Assembly: GCF_963678635.1 (NCBI RefSeq)
Contig: NC_087062.1
Location: 35,368,052 to 35,432,051 of the forward strand
Origin: Symsagittifera roscoffensis
Taxonomy: Eukaryota > Xenacoelomorpha > Acoela > Convolutidae
DNA: 64,000 nucleotides
Direction: 5' to 3'
Under the pieces are notes generated by a model that saw nothing but the letters and a program-made list of their open reading frames with translations, did not search any database and was not told the DNA's origin. The position numbers and the translations under genes were made by a program. Every line of letters begins with the position of its first letter. Position 1 is the stretch's first letter. Positions 32,585 through 45,400 of the stretch are shown here, piece by piece.

Positions 32585-33009
32585 CTAGTAACTATTTTGT
32601 CTTTCGTTATTTTCCCTCATAATTAACTTTATTCTGAAAGTTTTGTTTTTGACTTTGTTTTTGATAGAAAGACGCTCTATCGTAGATGGCGATTTCGAGG
32701 GAAAGGATTCAGAAACAGCCGAAACAGCCGAGGAGAGAGAAAAAAGTAGAGCCAAAAAATTAATCAAATTGCTAAACATTACTTTAAACAAGAGTTTTTC
32801 TGACCATATTCTTATCAAATTGTGGATCAAATTCTGACCATTTTTTCTTTTGATCGAATTGGTCAAATTGCTGGACAATATTTGAAAACAATTTTTCCTT
32901 TTTTGTACTGTTTTTTTACCGCTTGTATATGTTTTTTTAAATAAAAAGAGGATATTTTAACCCAGTTTTCGGAGGATGTTTCAGTTCAGCTTTCAAAAAA
33001 TACAATCGA

Positions 33010-33130
33010 GCCGTTCTGTATCTCGTCTCAAATACTGAACCATCTCATCTCAAATACTGATGACGGTTTCTTAACCAACTGAATCATCTCATCTCAAATA
33101 CTGATGAGTGACTTATCTGCCAACTCAAAG
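33010..33130. repeat. CTCATCTCAAATACTGA short tandem repeat
   Basis: Three units of about 20-50 bases share (T)CTCATCTCAAATACTGA. They are repeated in the second unit near 37215-37330 and again near 41425-41520. A copy of 'CCATTTGAAACC' and 'AACCCATTTCAAACC' follows each time. Confidence 0.7.
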
Positions 33131-33479
33131 CTGAACTGCCATTTGAAACCCTGACTTACCACATCAAACCCATTTTAACCCATTTCAAACCCTAAATGAC
33201 TTCCGATGATTGTGTTTTCCGGTCCCAAAAAATCATCCGATCATCAGATGAAAATAAAGGTTTAACTCCCCACAGTTAACCAATGTTTTGAGATTCGGCT
33301 GTGGATTCCGCTGTTAAATGTATAATTTTGTGTTTTCAAATTGCGCGTTGCTATAGATAATAATTCCGCCTCTAGCTTTTAATTGTTCGTATGCATGTTC
33401 AGTAATGAAAAAAGTGCGGAAATAACTTACATTTGCGGAATCCGCTTACGTTTGCGGATTCCCTTTACGTTTTGCGGAA

Positions 33480-35830
33480 TCCACTTGCAGTTGCGGCATC
33501 CAGAAATTGTATGATAAGCCTTTTTTCCATACTAAGAAATTGTACGATAAGAATTTTTTCCAGAAACGAAAACTCAAAAAAAATTTGTTTCAAAATTTCG
33601 TGTTTCAACCGAAACACTAACCAAGAAATTTTTGGTCATGAGAAAACCCTGAGTGTAACTGGCAGTTACCACGCAGATAAACGGCATTTGGTGGATTTAG
33701 CCATAAAACTAATTTTAACATTTTTACATGGAAATTTATACAAAAAAGTAACTTTTTGAATATGGCTAGATAATTTTAAGCTTAAAAATTATAATGGTTG
33801 AGAAAAAAGGCCTTTTTTTACAATTTTTTTTATCTTAGCAATTGAAACAAAAGACAATAATCGTGTTTACAAAAAAAACATTTCTTTTTTGTAATTTTTG
33901 GGTTTTTTTGGTGAAAAACCCATCTTGGACTACGTTATAACACAAAAGTGTCAAATTTTGCATGCAAATTTTTTTTTCGCTAAAATATTTTTTAGCATAA
34001 AAGCAAATTTGCAGCCAAAAAAGGGATTAAAATTTTTTACCTCAAACTTTTTTTTTGTTTATGAAAAAAGTGCATATCATACAATTTTCATATATGAAAA
34101 CTTTATGATAAGCATTTTTCTGACCGAAATTAAAATTATGTTTTTGATTGTCAATATGCCCTCTACCATAGATATACTTTTTAAATTCTATTTAAAGATA
34201 CCCTGACCCGTTTTTGGTGATTTTTGAAAATTTTATTTTTTCTATGACGAAATGACTATTTTATAATTATCATACATGAAAATTGTATGATAAGCATTTT
34301 TTCCAGAAATAAAAAATCAAAAAAGATTTGTTTCGAAACTTCGTGTTTCAACCGAAACACTAATCAAGGTTTTTTTGGTCATGAGAAAACCCTGAGTGTA
34401 ACTGGCAGTTACCACGCAGATAAACGGAATTAGGTGGAATTAGCCATGAAAGTTAAGTTTAACATTTTTACATGGAAATTTATACAACAAAGTAACTTTT
34501 TGAATATGGCTAGATAATTTTTAGCTTGAAAATTATAATGGTTGAGAAAAAAGGCCTATTTTTTTCATAAATTTTAATTTTATCTTAGCAAATGAAATAA
34601 TCGTGTTTACAAAAAAATTATAATTTTTTTTGTAGTTTTTGGGTTTTTTTTTTTGGTGAGAAACCCTTCTTGGACTACGTTATAACACAAAAATGTCAAA
34701 TTTTGCATGCAAATTTTTTTTTCGCCAAATTATTTTTTAGCACAAAAGCAAATTTGCAGCCAAAAATGGGATTAAAAAAATTTTTACCTCAAACTTTTTT
34801 TTTGTTTATGAAAAAAGTGCAATCATACAATTTTCATATATGAAAATTTTATGATAACCATTTTTCTGACCGAAATTAAAATTATTATTTTGATTGTCAA
34901 TATGCCCTTTATCATAGATATACTTTTTAAATTCTATTTAAAGATACCCTGACCCATTTTTTGGTGATTTTTGAAAAAAAAAATTTTCTATGCAGAAATG
35001 ACTATTTTATAATTATCATACATGAAAATTGTATGATAAGCATTTTTTCCAGAAATAAAAAATCAAAAAAGATTTGTTTCGAAACTTCGTGTTTCAACCG
35101 AAACACTAATCAAGGTTTTTTGGTCATGAGAAAACCCTGAGTGTAACTAACAGTTACCACGCAGATAAACGGAATTAGGTGGAATTAGCCATGAAAGTTA
35201 AGTTTAACATTTTTACATGGAAATTTATACAACAAAGTAACTTTTTGAATATGGCTAGATAATTTTTAGCTTGAAAATTATAATGGTTGAGAAAAAAGGC
35301 CTATTTTTTCATAAATTTAATTTTATCTTAGCAAATGAAACAAAAGATAATAATCGTGTTGACAAAAAAATTATATTTTTTTTTTGTAGTTTTTGGGTTT
35401 TTTTTTGGTGAGAAACCCTTCTTGGACTACGTTATAACACAAAAATGTCAAATTTTGCATGCAAAATTTTTTTTCGCTAAATTATTTTTTAGCACAAAAG
35501 CAAATTTGCAGCCAAAAAAGGGATTAAAAAATTTTTACCTCAAACTTATTTTTGTTTATCAAAAAAATGCATATCATAAAGTTTTCATATATGAAAATTT
35601 TATGATAAGCATTTTTCTGACCGAAATTAAAATTATTATATTGATTGTCAATATGCCCTCTATCATAGATATACTTATTTAAATCTATTTAAAGTTACCC
35701 AGACACGTTTTTTGGTGATTATTGAAAATTTTATTTTTTCTAGGACGAAATGACTATTTTATAATTTTCATACATGAAATATGTATGATAAGCATTTTTT
35801 TTCATAGAATTCATAAATGAATTTGTATGA
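33480..35830. repeat. Three direct monomers of about 745 bases
   Basis: The anchor GTGTTTCAACCGAAACACT occurs at about 33600, 34342 and 35091 (steps of 742 and 749). In the second 4.2 kb unit it recurs at the same steps, except that the first monomer there carries a one-base change. Each monomer carries TAACTGGCAGTTACCACGC, a T-rich stretch with GAGAAACCC, and TTTGCAGCCAAAAA. Single monomers also occur at about 24672 and 43230. Confidence 0.9.
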
Positions 35831-36787
35831 CAAGCATTTTTCTTCCATGGACGTCAACCCGGGATACTGTAAGCTGCACGCCATAATAAAGAACTGTTTG
35901 CATGGAAGATTATTCAACATTGCGTAGGCTCTGTTTGCGTAGGCTATTATTCTACATTTGATTTCTCTGCATTGTGAGTTTTGGCAGTACCGTAAAATAA
36001 ACCTAAAGTAAGAATAGTCCAATGATGTGCTCATAACACGAAAGCTTTCGACTTAAAGTTATCTTCAGAAATCAGCATGATATTTTGTTTTTTGAAATTT
36101 TGATCTTTTCTTTTTTTTATAGGAAGGCTTAATAAGACTTCACGCATTTACTTAAAAGCTTAGCTAACATTTGTTATCCTCTTTAGTGTGTAATAAACAC
36201 TCAGTTTTTAAATAAAAAACTGAGACTGGAGAACTTATGAGCTTCAAAGTTGCCGAGAAAAAAGATAACAGTATTTTTAGAAGCACCAAAGCAGAAAAAG
36301 ACAAACACACGTTTGTATGTTTCATTCTTTACACTACGCACAAAAGACGACATTGATTTCTTAAAAACGTGTCTAGAAAAGCTCCATCTATTGGAACAGT
36401 GTTTCCTGCTTTGTTTGTAGTATTTCTTAAAAAGGATTTTTTTCAGATCCTAAATGCTTTTTTTTCTGGTCTCGTCATCAAAACGGTTCTTTTGTGGGAA
36501 AGTTCTTTCCTGATTCGGTTCCTTTTTTACCTTTGCCACAGCAAGTGTCACGTAATTAGGAACAAGACTTTTTTCCCGTAAACCAACTTTCTGAAAAATT
36601 GTGAACTTGCTTATTGTTGAAATTTAACAACTTGCAAGTTCTTTCGCAATTGGCATTGTGGTAACAAAAACTAAAAAACTAATTTATTGAGGTTCAAGGA
36701 TCTCCGATTTTTCATCAGTTTAAAATCTAAAAAAAATCAACTGCAACTAGCGAGTGTTTGCAAATCAGTACAGTTTTTTTGCATATT

Positions 36788-39700
36788 CTAGTAACTATTT
36801 TGTCTTTCGTTATTTTCCCTCATAATTAACTTTATTCTGAAAGTTTTGTTTTTGACTTTGTTTTTGATAGAAAGACGCTCTATCGTAGATGGCGATTTCG
36901 AGGGAAAGGATTCAGAAACAGCCGAAACAGCCGAGGAGAGAGAAAAAAGTAGAGCCAAAAAATTAATCAAATTGCTAAACATTACTTTAAACAAGAGTTT
37001 TTCTGACCATATTCTTATCAAATTGTGGATCAAATTCTGACCATTTTTTCTTTTGATCGAATTGGTCAAATTGCTGGACAATATTTGAAAACAATTTTTC
37101 CTTTTTTGTACTGTTTTTTTACCGCTTGTATATGTTTTTTTAAATAAAAAGAGGATATTTTAACCCAGTTTTCGGAGGATGTTTCAGTTCAGCTTTCAAA
37201 AAATACAATCGAGCCGTCCTGTATCTCGTCTCAAATACTGAACCATCTCATCTCAAATACTGATGACGGTTTCTTAACCAACTGAATCATCTCATCTCAA
37301 ATACTGATGAGTGACTTATCTGCCAACTCAAAGCTGAACTGCCATTTGAAACCCTGACTTACCACATCAAACCCATTTTAACCCATTTCAAACCCTAAAT
37401 GACTTCCGATGATTGTGTTTTCCGGTCCCAAAAAATTATCCGATCATCAGATGAAAATAAAGGTTTAACTCCCCACAGTTAACCAATGTTTTAAGATTCG
37501 GCTGTGGATTCCGCTGTTAAATGTATAATTTTGTGTTTTCAAATTGCGCGTTGCTATAGATAATAATTCCGCCTCTAGCTTTTAATTGTTCGTATGCATG
37601 TTCAGTAATGAAAAAAGTGCGGAAATAACTTACACTTTGCGGAATCCGCTTACGTTTGCGGATTCCCTTTACGTTTTGCGGAATCCACTTGCAGTTGCGG
37701 CATCCAGAAATTGTATGATAAGCCTTTTTTCCATACTAAGAAATTGTACGATAAGAATTTTTTCCAGAAACGAAAACTCAAAAAAAATTTGTTTCAAAAT
37801 TTCGTGTTTCAACCAAAACACTAACCAAGAAATTTTTGGTCATGAGAAAACCCTGAGTGTAACTGGCAGTTACCACGCAGATAAACGGCATTTGGTGGAT
37901 TTAGCCATAAAACTAATTTTAACATTTTTACATGGAAATTTATACAAAAAAGTAACTTTTTGAATATGGCTAGATAATTTTAAGCTTAAAAATTATAATG
38001 GTTGAGAAAAAAGGCCTTTTTTTACAATTTTTTTTATCTTAGCAATTGAAACAAAAGACAATAATCGTGTTTACAAAAAAAAACACTTCTTTTTTGTAAT
38101 TTTTGGGTTTTTTTGGTGAAAAACCCATCTTGGACTACGTTATAACACAAAAGTGTCAAATTTTGCATGCAATTTTTTTTTTCGCTAAAATATTTTTTAG
38201 CATAAAAGCAAATTTGCAGCCAAAAAAGGGATTAAAATTTTTTACCTCAAACTTTTTTTTTGTTTATGAAAAAAGTGCATATCATACAATTTTCATATAT
38301 GAAAATTTTATGATAAGCATTTTTCTGACCGAAATTAAAATTATTATTTTGATTGTCAATATGCCCTCTACCATAGATATACTTTTTAAATTCTATTTAA
38401 AGATACCCTGACCCGTTTTTGGTGATTTTTGAAAATTTTATTTTTTCTATGACGAAATGACTATTTTATAATTATCATACATGAAAATTGTATGATAAGC
38501 ATTTTTTCCAGAAATAAAAAATCAAAAAAGATTTGTTTCGAAACTTCGTGTTTCAACCGAAACACTAATCAAGGTTTTTTTGGTCATGAGAAAACCCTGA
38601 GTGTAACTGGCAGTTACCACGCAGATAAACGGAATTAGGTGGAATTAGCCATGAAAGTTAAGTTTAACATTTTTACATGGAAATTTATACAACAAAGTAA
38701 CTTTTTGAATATGGCTAGATAATTTTTAGCTTGAAAATTATAATGGTTGAGAAAAAAGGCCTATTTTTTTCATAAATTTTAATTTTATCTTAGCAAATGA
38801 AATAATCGTGTTTACAAAAAAATTATAATTTTTTTTGTAGTTTTTGGGTTTTTTTTTTGGTGAGAAACCCTTCTTGGACTACGTTATAACACAAAAATGT
38901 CAAATTTTGCATGCAAATTTTTTTTTCGCCAAATTATTTTTTAGCACAAAAGCAAATTTGCAGCCAAAAATGGGATTAAAAATTTTTTACCTCAAACTTT
39001 TTTTTTGTTTATGAAAAAAGTGCATATCATACAATTTCCATATATGAAAATTTTATGATAACCATTTTTCTGACCGAAATTAAAATTATTATTTTGATTG
39101 TCAATATGCCCTCTATCATAGATATACTTTTTAAATTCTATTTAAAGATACCCTGACCCATTTTTTGGTGATTTTTGAAAAAAAAAATTTTTGTATGCAG
39201 AAATGACTATTTTATAATTATCATACATGAAAATTGTATGATAAGCATTTTTTCCAGAAATAAAAAATCAAAAAAGATTTGTTTCGAAACTTCGTGTTTC
39301 AACCGAAACACTAATCAAGGTTTTTTGGTCATGAAAACACCCTGAGTGTAACTAACAGTTACCACGCAGATAAACGGAATTAGGTGGAATTAGCCATGAA
39401 AGTTAAGTTTAACATTTTACCTGGAAATTTATACAACAAAGTAACTTTTTGAATATGGCTAGATAATTTTTAGCTTGAAAATTATAATGGTTGAGAAAAA
39501 AGGCCTATTTTTTCATAAATTTAATTTTATCTTAGCAAATGAAACAAAAGATAATAATCGTGTTGACAAAAAAATTATATTTTTTTTTGTAGTTTTTGGG
39601 TTTTTTTTTGGTGAGAAACCCTTCTTGGACTACGTTATAACACAAAAATGTCAAATTTTGCATGCAAAATTTTTTTTCGCTAAATTATTTTTTAGCACAA

Positions 39701-40990
39701 AAGCAAATTTGCAGCCAAAAAAGGGATTAAAAATTTTTTACCTCAAACTTATTTTTGTTTATCAAAAAAATGCATATCATAAAATTTTCATATATGAAAA
39801 TTTTATGATAAGCATTTTTCTGACCGAAATTAAAATTATTATATTGATTGTCAATATGCCCTCTATCATAGATATACTTATTTAAATCTATTTAAAGTTA
39901 CCCAGACACGTTTTTTGGTGATTATTGAAAATTTTATTTTTTCTAGGACGAAATGACTATTTTATAATTTTCATACATGAAATATGTATGATAAGCATTT
40001 TTTTTCATAGAATTCATAAATGAATTTGTATGACAAGCATTTTTCTTCCATGGACGTCAACCCGGGATACTGTAAGCTGCACGCCATAATAAAGAACTGT
40101 TTGCATGGAAGATTATTCAACATTGCGTAGGCTCTGTTTGCGTAGGCTATTATTCTACATTTGATTTCTCTGCATTGTGAGTTTTGGCAGTACCGTAAAA
40201 TAAACCTTAAGTAAGAATAGTCCAATGATGTGCTCATAACACGAAAGCTTTCGACTTAAAGTTATCTTCAGAAATCAGCATGATATTTTGTTTTTTGAAA
40301 TTTTGATCTTTTCTTTTTTTTATAGGAAGGCTTAATAAGACTTCACGCATTTACTTAAAAGCTTAGCTAACATTTGTTATCCTCTTTAGTGTGTAATAAA
40401 CACTCAGTTTTTAAATAAAAAACTGAGACTGGAGAACTTATGAGCTTCAAAGTTGCCGAGAAAAAAGATAACAGTATTTTTAGAAGCACCAAAGCAGAAA
40501 AAGACAAACACACGTTTGTATGTTTCATTCTTTACACTACGCACAAAAGACGACATTGATTTCTTAAAAACGTGTCTAGAAAAGCTCCATCTATTGGAAC
40601 AGTGTTTCCTGCTTTGTTTGTAGTATTTCTTAAAAAGGATTTTTTTCAGATCCTAAATGCTTTTTTTTCTGGTCTCGTCATCAAAACGGTTCTTTTGTGG
40701 GAAAGTTCTTTCCTGATTCGGTTCCTTTTTTACCTTTGCCACAGCAAGTGTCACGTAATTAGGAACAAGACTTTTTTCCCGTAAACCAACTTTCTGAAAA
40801 ATTGTGAACTTGCTTATTATTGAAATTTAACAACTTGCAAGTTCTTTCGCAATTGGCATTGTGGTAACAAAAACTAAAAAACTAAATTATTGAGGTTCAA
40901 GGATCTCCGATTTTTCATCAGTTTAAAATCTATAAAAAATCAACTGCAACTAGCGAGTGTTTGCAAATCAGTACAGTTTTTTTGCATATT
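36788..40990. repeat. 4203-base tandem unit, copy 2
   Basis: This is the second copy of 32585-36787. Differences noted include GCCGTTCTG versus GCCGTCCTG, TTTTGAGATT versus TTTTAAGATT and ACATTTGCGG versus ACACTTTGCGG. True sequence differences argue against a simple assembly duplication but do not exclude collapsed haplotypes. Confidence 0.95.
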
Positions 40991-42150
40991 CTAGTAACTA
41001 ATTTGTCTTTCGGCATTTTTCCTCATAATTAACTTTATTCTGAATGTTTTGTTTTTGATTTTGCTTTTGATAGAAAGACGTTTTAACGAAGATGGCGATT
41101 TCGAGGTAAAATATTCAGAAACAGTCGAAATAAGCGGGGAGAGAGAAGAAAGTAGAGCCGAAAAATTAATCAAATTGCTAACATTACTTTAAACAAGAGC
41201 TTTTCTGACCATATTTTCATCAATTTGTGGATCAAATTCTGACCATTTTTTCTTTTGATCGAATTGGTCAAACTGCTGGACAATATTTGAAAACAATATT
41301 TTTTTCCTTTTTTGTGCTGTTTTTTTACCGCTTGTATAAATTTTTTTTAAATAAAAAGAGGATATTTTAACCCAGTTTTCAGAAGATGTTTCAGTTCAGG
41401 TTTCAAAAAATACAATCGAGCCGTCCTGTATCTCGTCTCAAATACTGAACCATCTCATCTCAAATACTGATGACAATTTGTTAACCAACTGAATCATCTC
41501 ATCTCAAATACTGATGAGTGACTTAACTGCCAACTCAAAGCTGAACTGCCATTTGAAACCCTGACTTACCACTTCAAACCCATTTTAACCCATTTCAAAC
41601 CCTAAATGACTTTCGATTATTGTATTTTCTGATCCCAAAAAATCATCCGATCATCAAATGAAAATAACGTTTTGACTCCGCACAGTTAACCAATGTTTTC
41701 AGATTCGGTTGTGAATTCCGCTGACAAATGTATAATTTTGTGTTTTCAAATTGCGCGTTGCTATAGATAATAATTCTACCTCTAGCTTTTAATTGTTCAT
41801 ATGCATGTTCAGTAATAAAAAAAAGCGGAATCAACTTACACTTTGCGGAATCCGCTTACATTTGCGGATTCCGCTGACATTTGCGGATTCCCTTTACATT
41901 TTGCGGAATCCACTTGCGGTTGCCGAATCCAGAACAACTAGCTATTTTTGCTTGTTGCGGAATCCGCAACAAAAGAAATGTGTCGACAAAGTTAACGTTA
42001 CAGTATTTGTACGCGGAATCCACTGAAATTTTGTTAGTGGAATCCACTTACATTTTGAAACTTTTTTAAAGACTTGTCTCTGGAATCAAGGAACATACAG
42101 ACACAAAATTGTGTACCTATCCAGTGCACAGTTTGGCCTCGTATTGTGTG
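40991..42150. repeat. Diverged third start of the 4.2 kb unit, running into a GCGGATTCC element
   Basis: From 40991 the sequence again matches the beginning of the 4.2 kb unit but at clearly lower similarity. It continues past the point where the other two switch to monomers (about 41930) into a fuller element with GCGGAATCCGC words and the end 'CCAGTGCACAGTTTGGCCTCGT' (42120-42141). The last 200 bases match the left arm of the foldback element at 57857, in inverted orientation. Confidence 0.8.
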
Positions 42151-42419
42151 TTAACTTGATATAGAGTCGGCTCCATGTTCGAATGAAGAAAAGTGTTCAA
42201 AAATTTCATTTTTTAATTGAAATGTTTGACTTTTTATGCTGCAAATAATTTTATTAATTTTAACCAAAACTGCAGAACTTTATCAAGTGTTTGCAGCTAA
42301 ATCATGAAAAGTTTGACAAACATTTCGAATGATTGATTTGATTTGATCAAAAATAAAACTTGTTTGTCCTATCGCCAGTGTGTTTTGCAAATCTGCAATT
42401 ACCTTGTATGTGTACTCTC
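42151..42419. other. Unique spacer between repeat modules
   Basis: About 270 bases with no match seen elsewhere in the window and no ORF worth reporting. Confidence 0.5.
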
Positions 42420-45400
42420 ACCATACCTTTCTGAATGATACTCAAACCAAAGCTGTTGATTGGTGGATAAAAAATGAGCACGTGTTTTTTGGACTTTTGA
42501 CCATTAAGTGGTTTTTAGTAAAGATAATACCTCCCTGAAAAATTTGCTAAATTGTCCTTTTATTAGATGGATTTCTAAACAGTTCATTTTGTTCTCGGAA
42601 ATTATTGGATCAAAATTAGATGTCTGTAGATAGACAAACATATTTTGACTGTAGGATCAGATGACACTCCTACTGTCACTAGAGGGTCTAGAGCGCCGGA
42701 AATAAAGGAGTTACTTTTTATATGTATCTAAAATGAAGTAAAATGTATCTAAAAATCGGGCGATAAATTTTTTGATGGCACCTGTTTACCGTATGACAAA
42801 GAGGTCAAGCAAAACGGTAGTGTGTAGCTCAGCTACTTTTCATGCCTGTGCGAACTTTGTCACCGCTTTTTTTCAAAAAAAATCTTCAATTGGTATTTCA
42901 TTCACATTTGAATAATATTAAATTTGTGGTGGTCATAGAATTTCCCGTACCATTTTAATCCTAATTAAAACTATTGCACGCCATATTTTTTCACTGTTTG
43001 CATGCCATCCCGGGTGGACAAAAAACGCTTATCATACAATTTTCATTTCTGAAAATAACGCTCATCATACTCATCATAGAGTAAAAGTATATGTATGAAA
43101 AGAGCAAAATAAGCATTTTTTTCATAAATGAAATAGTATGATAAGCATTTTTTCCATACTATGAAATTATATGATAAGCATTTTTTCCAGAAATGAAAAT
43201 TCAAAAAAAAATTGTTTCGAAATTTCGTGTTTCAACCGAAACACTAACCAAGGATTTTTTGTCATGAGAAAATCCTGAGTGTAACTGGCAGTTACCACGC
43301 AGATAAACTGCATTTGGTGGATTTAGCCATAAAATTAATTTTAAGAAATTTACATGGAAATATATACAAAAAAGTAACTTTTTGAATATGGCTAGATAAT
43401 TTTTAGCTTGAAATTTCTGATGATTAAGAAAAAATGCCTGTTTTTTTCATATATTTATTTTTTATCTCAGCAAATGGAACAAAAGATAATACTCGTGTTG
43501 ACAAAAAAAATTATTTTCATAAAATTTTTGGGTTTTTTGGGTGAGAAACCCATCCTGGACTACGTTATAACACGAAAATGTCAAATTTTGCATGCAATTT
43601 TTTTTTTCGTTAATTTTTATTTTTGCACAAAAGCAAATTTGCAGCCAAAAAGGGATTAAACATTTTTTACCTCAAACTTTTATTTTTGTTTATGAAAAAA
43701 ATGCATATCTGAAAACTTTATGACAAGCATTTTTCTGACCGAAATTAAAATTAGGTTTTTGATTGTCAATATGCCCTCTATCATAGATATACTTATTTAA
43801 ATCTATTTAAAGTTACCCAGACATGTTTTTTGGTGATTTTTGAAAAAATTTTCTATGACGAAATGACTATTTTATAATTTTCATACATGAAAATTGTATG
43901 ATACGCATTTTGTCCATAGAATTCATATATGAAACTGTATGATGAGCATTTTTCTTCCATAGACGTCAACCCGGGATACTGTAAGCTGCACGCTATACTA
44001 TTGAACTGTTTGCATGGAAGATTATTCAACGTTGCGTAGGCTCTGTTTGCGTAGGCTATTATTCTACGTTTGATTTCTCTGCATTGTGAGTTTTGGCTTA
44101 CCTTAAAATAAACCTAAAATAAGAATTGCCCAATGATGTGCTCGTAACACGAAGGCTTTCGACTTAAAGTTATCTTCAGAAATCAGCATGATATTTTGTT
44201 TTTTGAAATTTTGAATTTTTCGTTTTTTTTAGAGGAAGGCTTAATAAGACTTCACGCATTTCCTTAAAAGCTTAGCTAACATTTGTTATCATCTTTAGTG
44301 TGTAATAAACACTCAGTTTTAAAATAAAACAACTGAGACTAGAAAATTTATGAGCTTCAAAGTTGCCGAGGAAAAAGATAACAGGATTTTTAGAAGCACC
44401 AAAGCAGAAAAAGACAAAAAAAGAACAGATATCTAAATAAACCCAAAAATCGCCATTTGCGTGTTTCGTGTTTCGTATTTCCTTTGTTTCCCCAAAAAAG
44501 CTGTGATAATGGTCAGGCTAGTTTTCTATTTGAATAAGGAAACCTGAAGCATGTACGAGTTTTGAAGCTTTTTATCTGTATGTACTTGCAGAAAGAAAGG
44601 CAGAACAATTAGTAAAATCTTTAATTTTTCTCTCCTAAATTTTGATGAGTCTGGAAGCTGAAAAAATATTAGTTTCGGTTGTTTGACTCTGCTGGTAATG
44701 CTTTATTCTCATTGTTTGTTTCCGCAAAAGATCGTTCGTTAAGGTTTTCGTTTCTCGATTATGTCTGCGCGATAGTTTTTAATATATCCTCGTCTGAAAC
44801 CGGATTCAAATCGCTGCACTGTCTTTTCTCCATTTTCTTCTGCGTCCTTGCTATAACTTTGAGCAGACTGTAAGTTAAACCTTCTCTCAGAGTATCCAAT
44901 GCTCTTTTTTTCCGAACATTGGATTTTTTTCGTTTTCCAGTCAGGTAAAGAAGAAAGAAAAAATTTATTTCTCATTGTTAACAACAAATAATAATCGGAA
45001 TGAGTCAGTTGATATATCATAATGAAATACTTTCGATCATGATTTGAACGACTTTGAAAACTTTACAAAAAATCACAGTGTTGAGAAAAACGTGTGTATT
45101 TTTGAGTTAAAGTCTAATTTGACTGAGTATAGCAATCGAGCTACGTTCGTTATATGAAAATTGGTGACTTAGACTGAGAAAACTTTTTACTAAAAGAATT
45201 GAATTAAGGGCTTTTTTGGCAAAAAAAGTTTCTTGAAAGAGTGAAAAGATATTGTGCAAAATAATTTAGATTTAAAAAAATTTTCAATTTATTGATGACA
45301 ATTGTTTCAAATAAATGCACTAATTTTCTACGCGTTTGTATGTTTCATTCTTTACACTACACACAAAAGACGACACTGATTTCTGAAAAAAATGTGTCTA

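Larger units (their letters stand above)
32585..36787. repeat. 4203-base tandem unit, copy 1
   Basis: This is near-identical to 36788-40990. Matching ORFs at 32585/36788, 35335/39475, 35768/39971 and 36369/40572 keep a constant 4203 offset, and a few single-base differences and small homopolymer indels are visible. The unit holds, in order: the captured acidic-tail fragment, a block with TCTCATCTCAAATACTGATGA repeats, GCGGAATCC words, three monomers of about 745 bases, and a right-hand B block. Confidence 0.95.

Noticed and set aside
33010-33130. CRISPR-like array from the CTCATCTCAAATACTGA repeats
   Set aside because: Units are few, spacing is uneven, the intervening sequences are not unique spacers, and the genome is eukaryotic.
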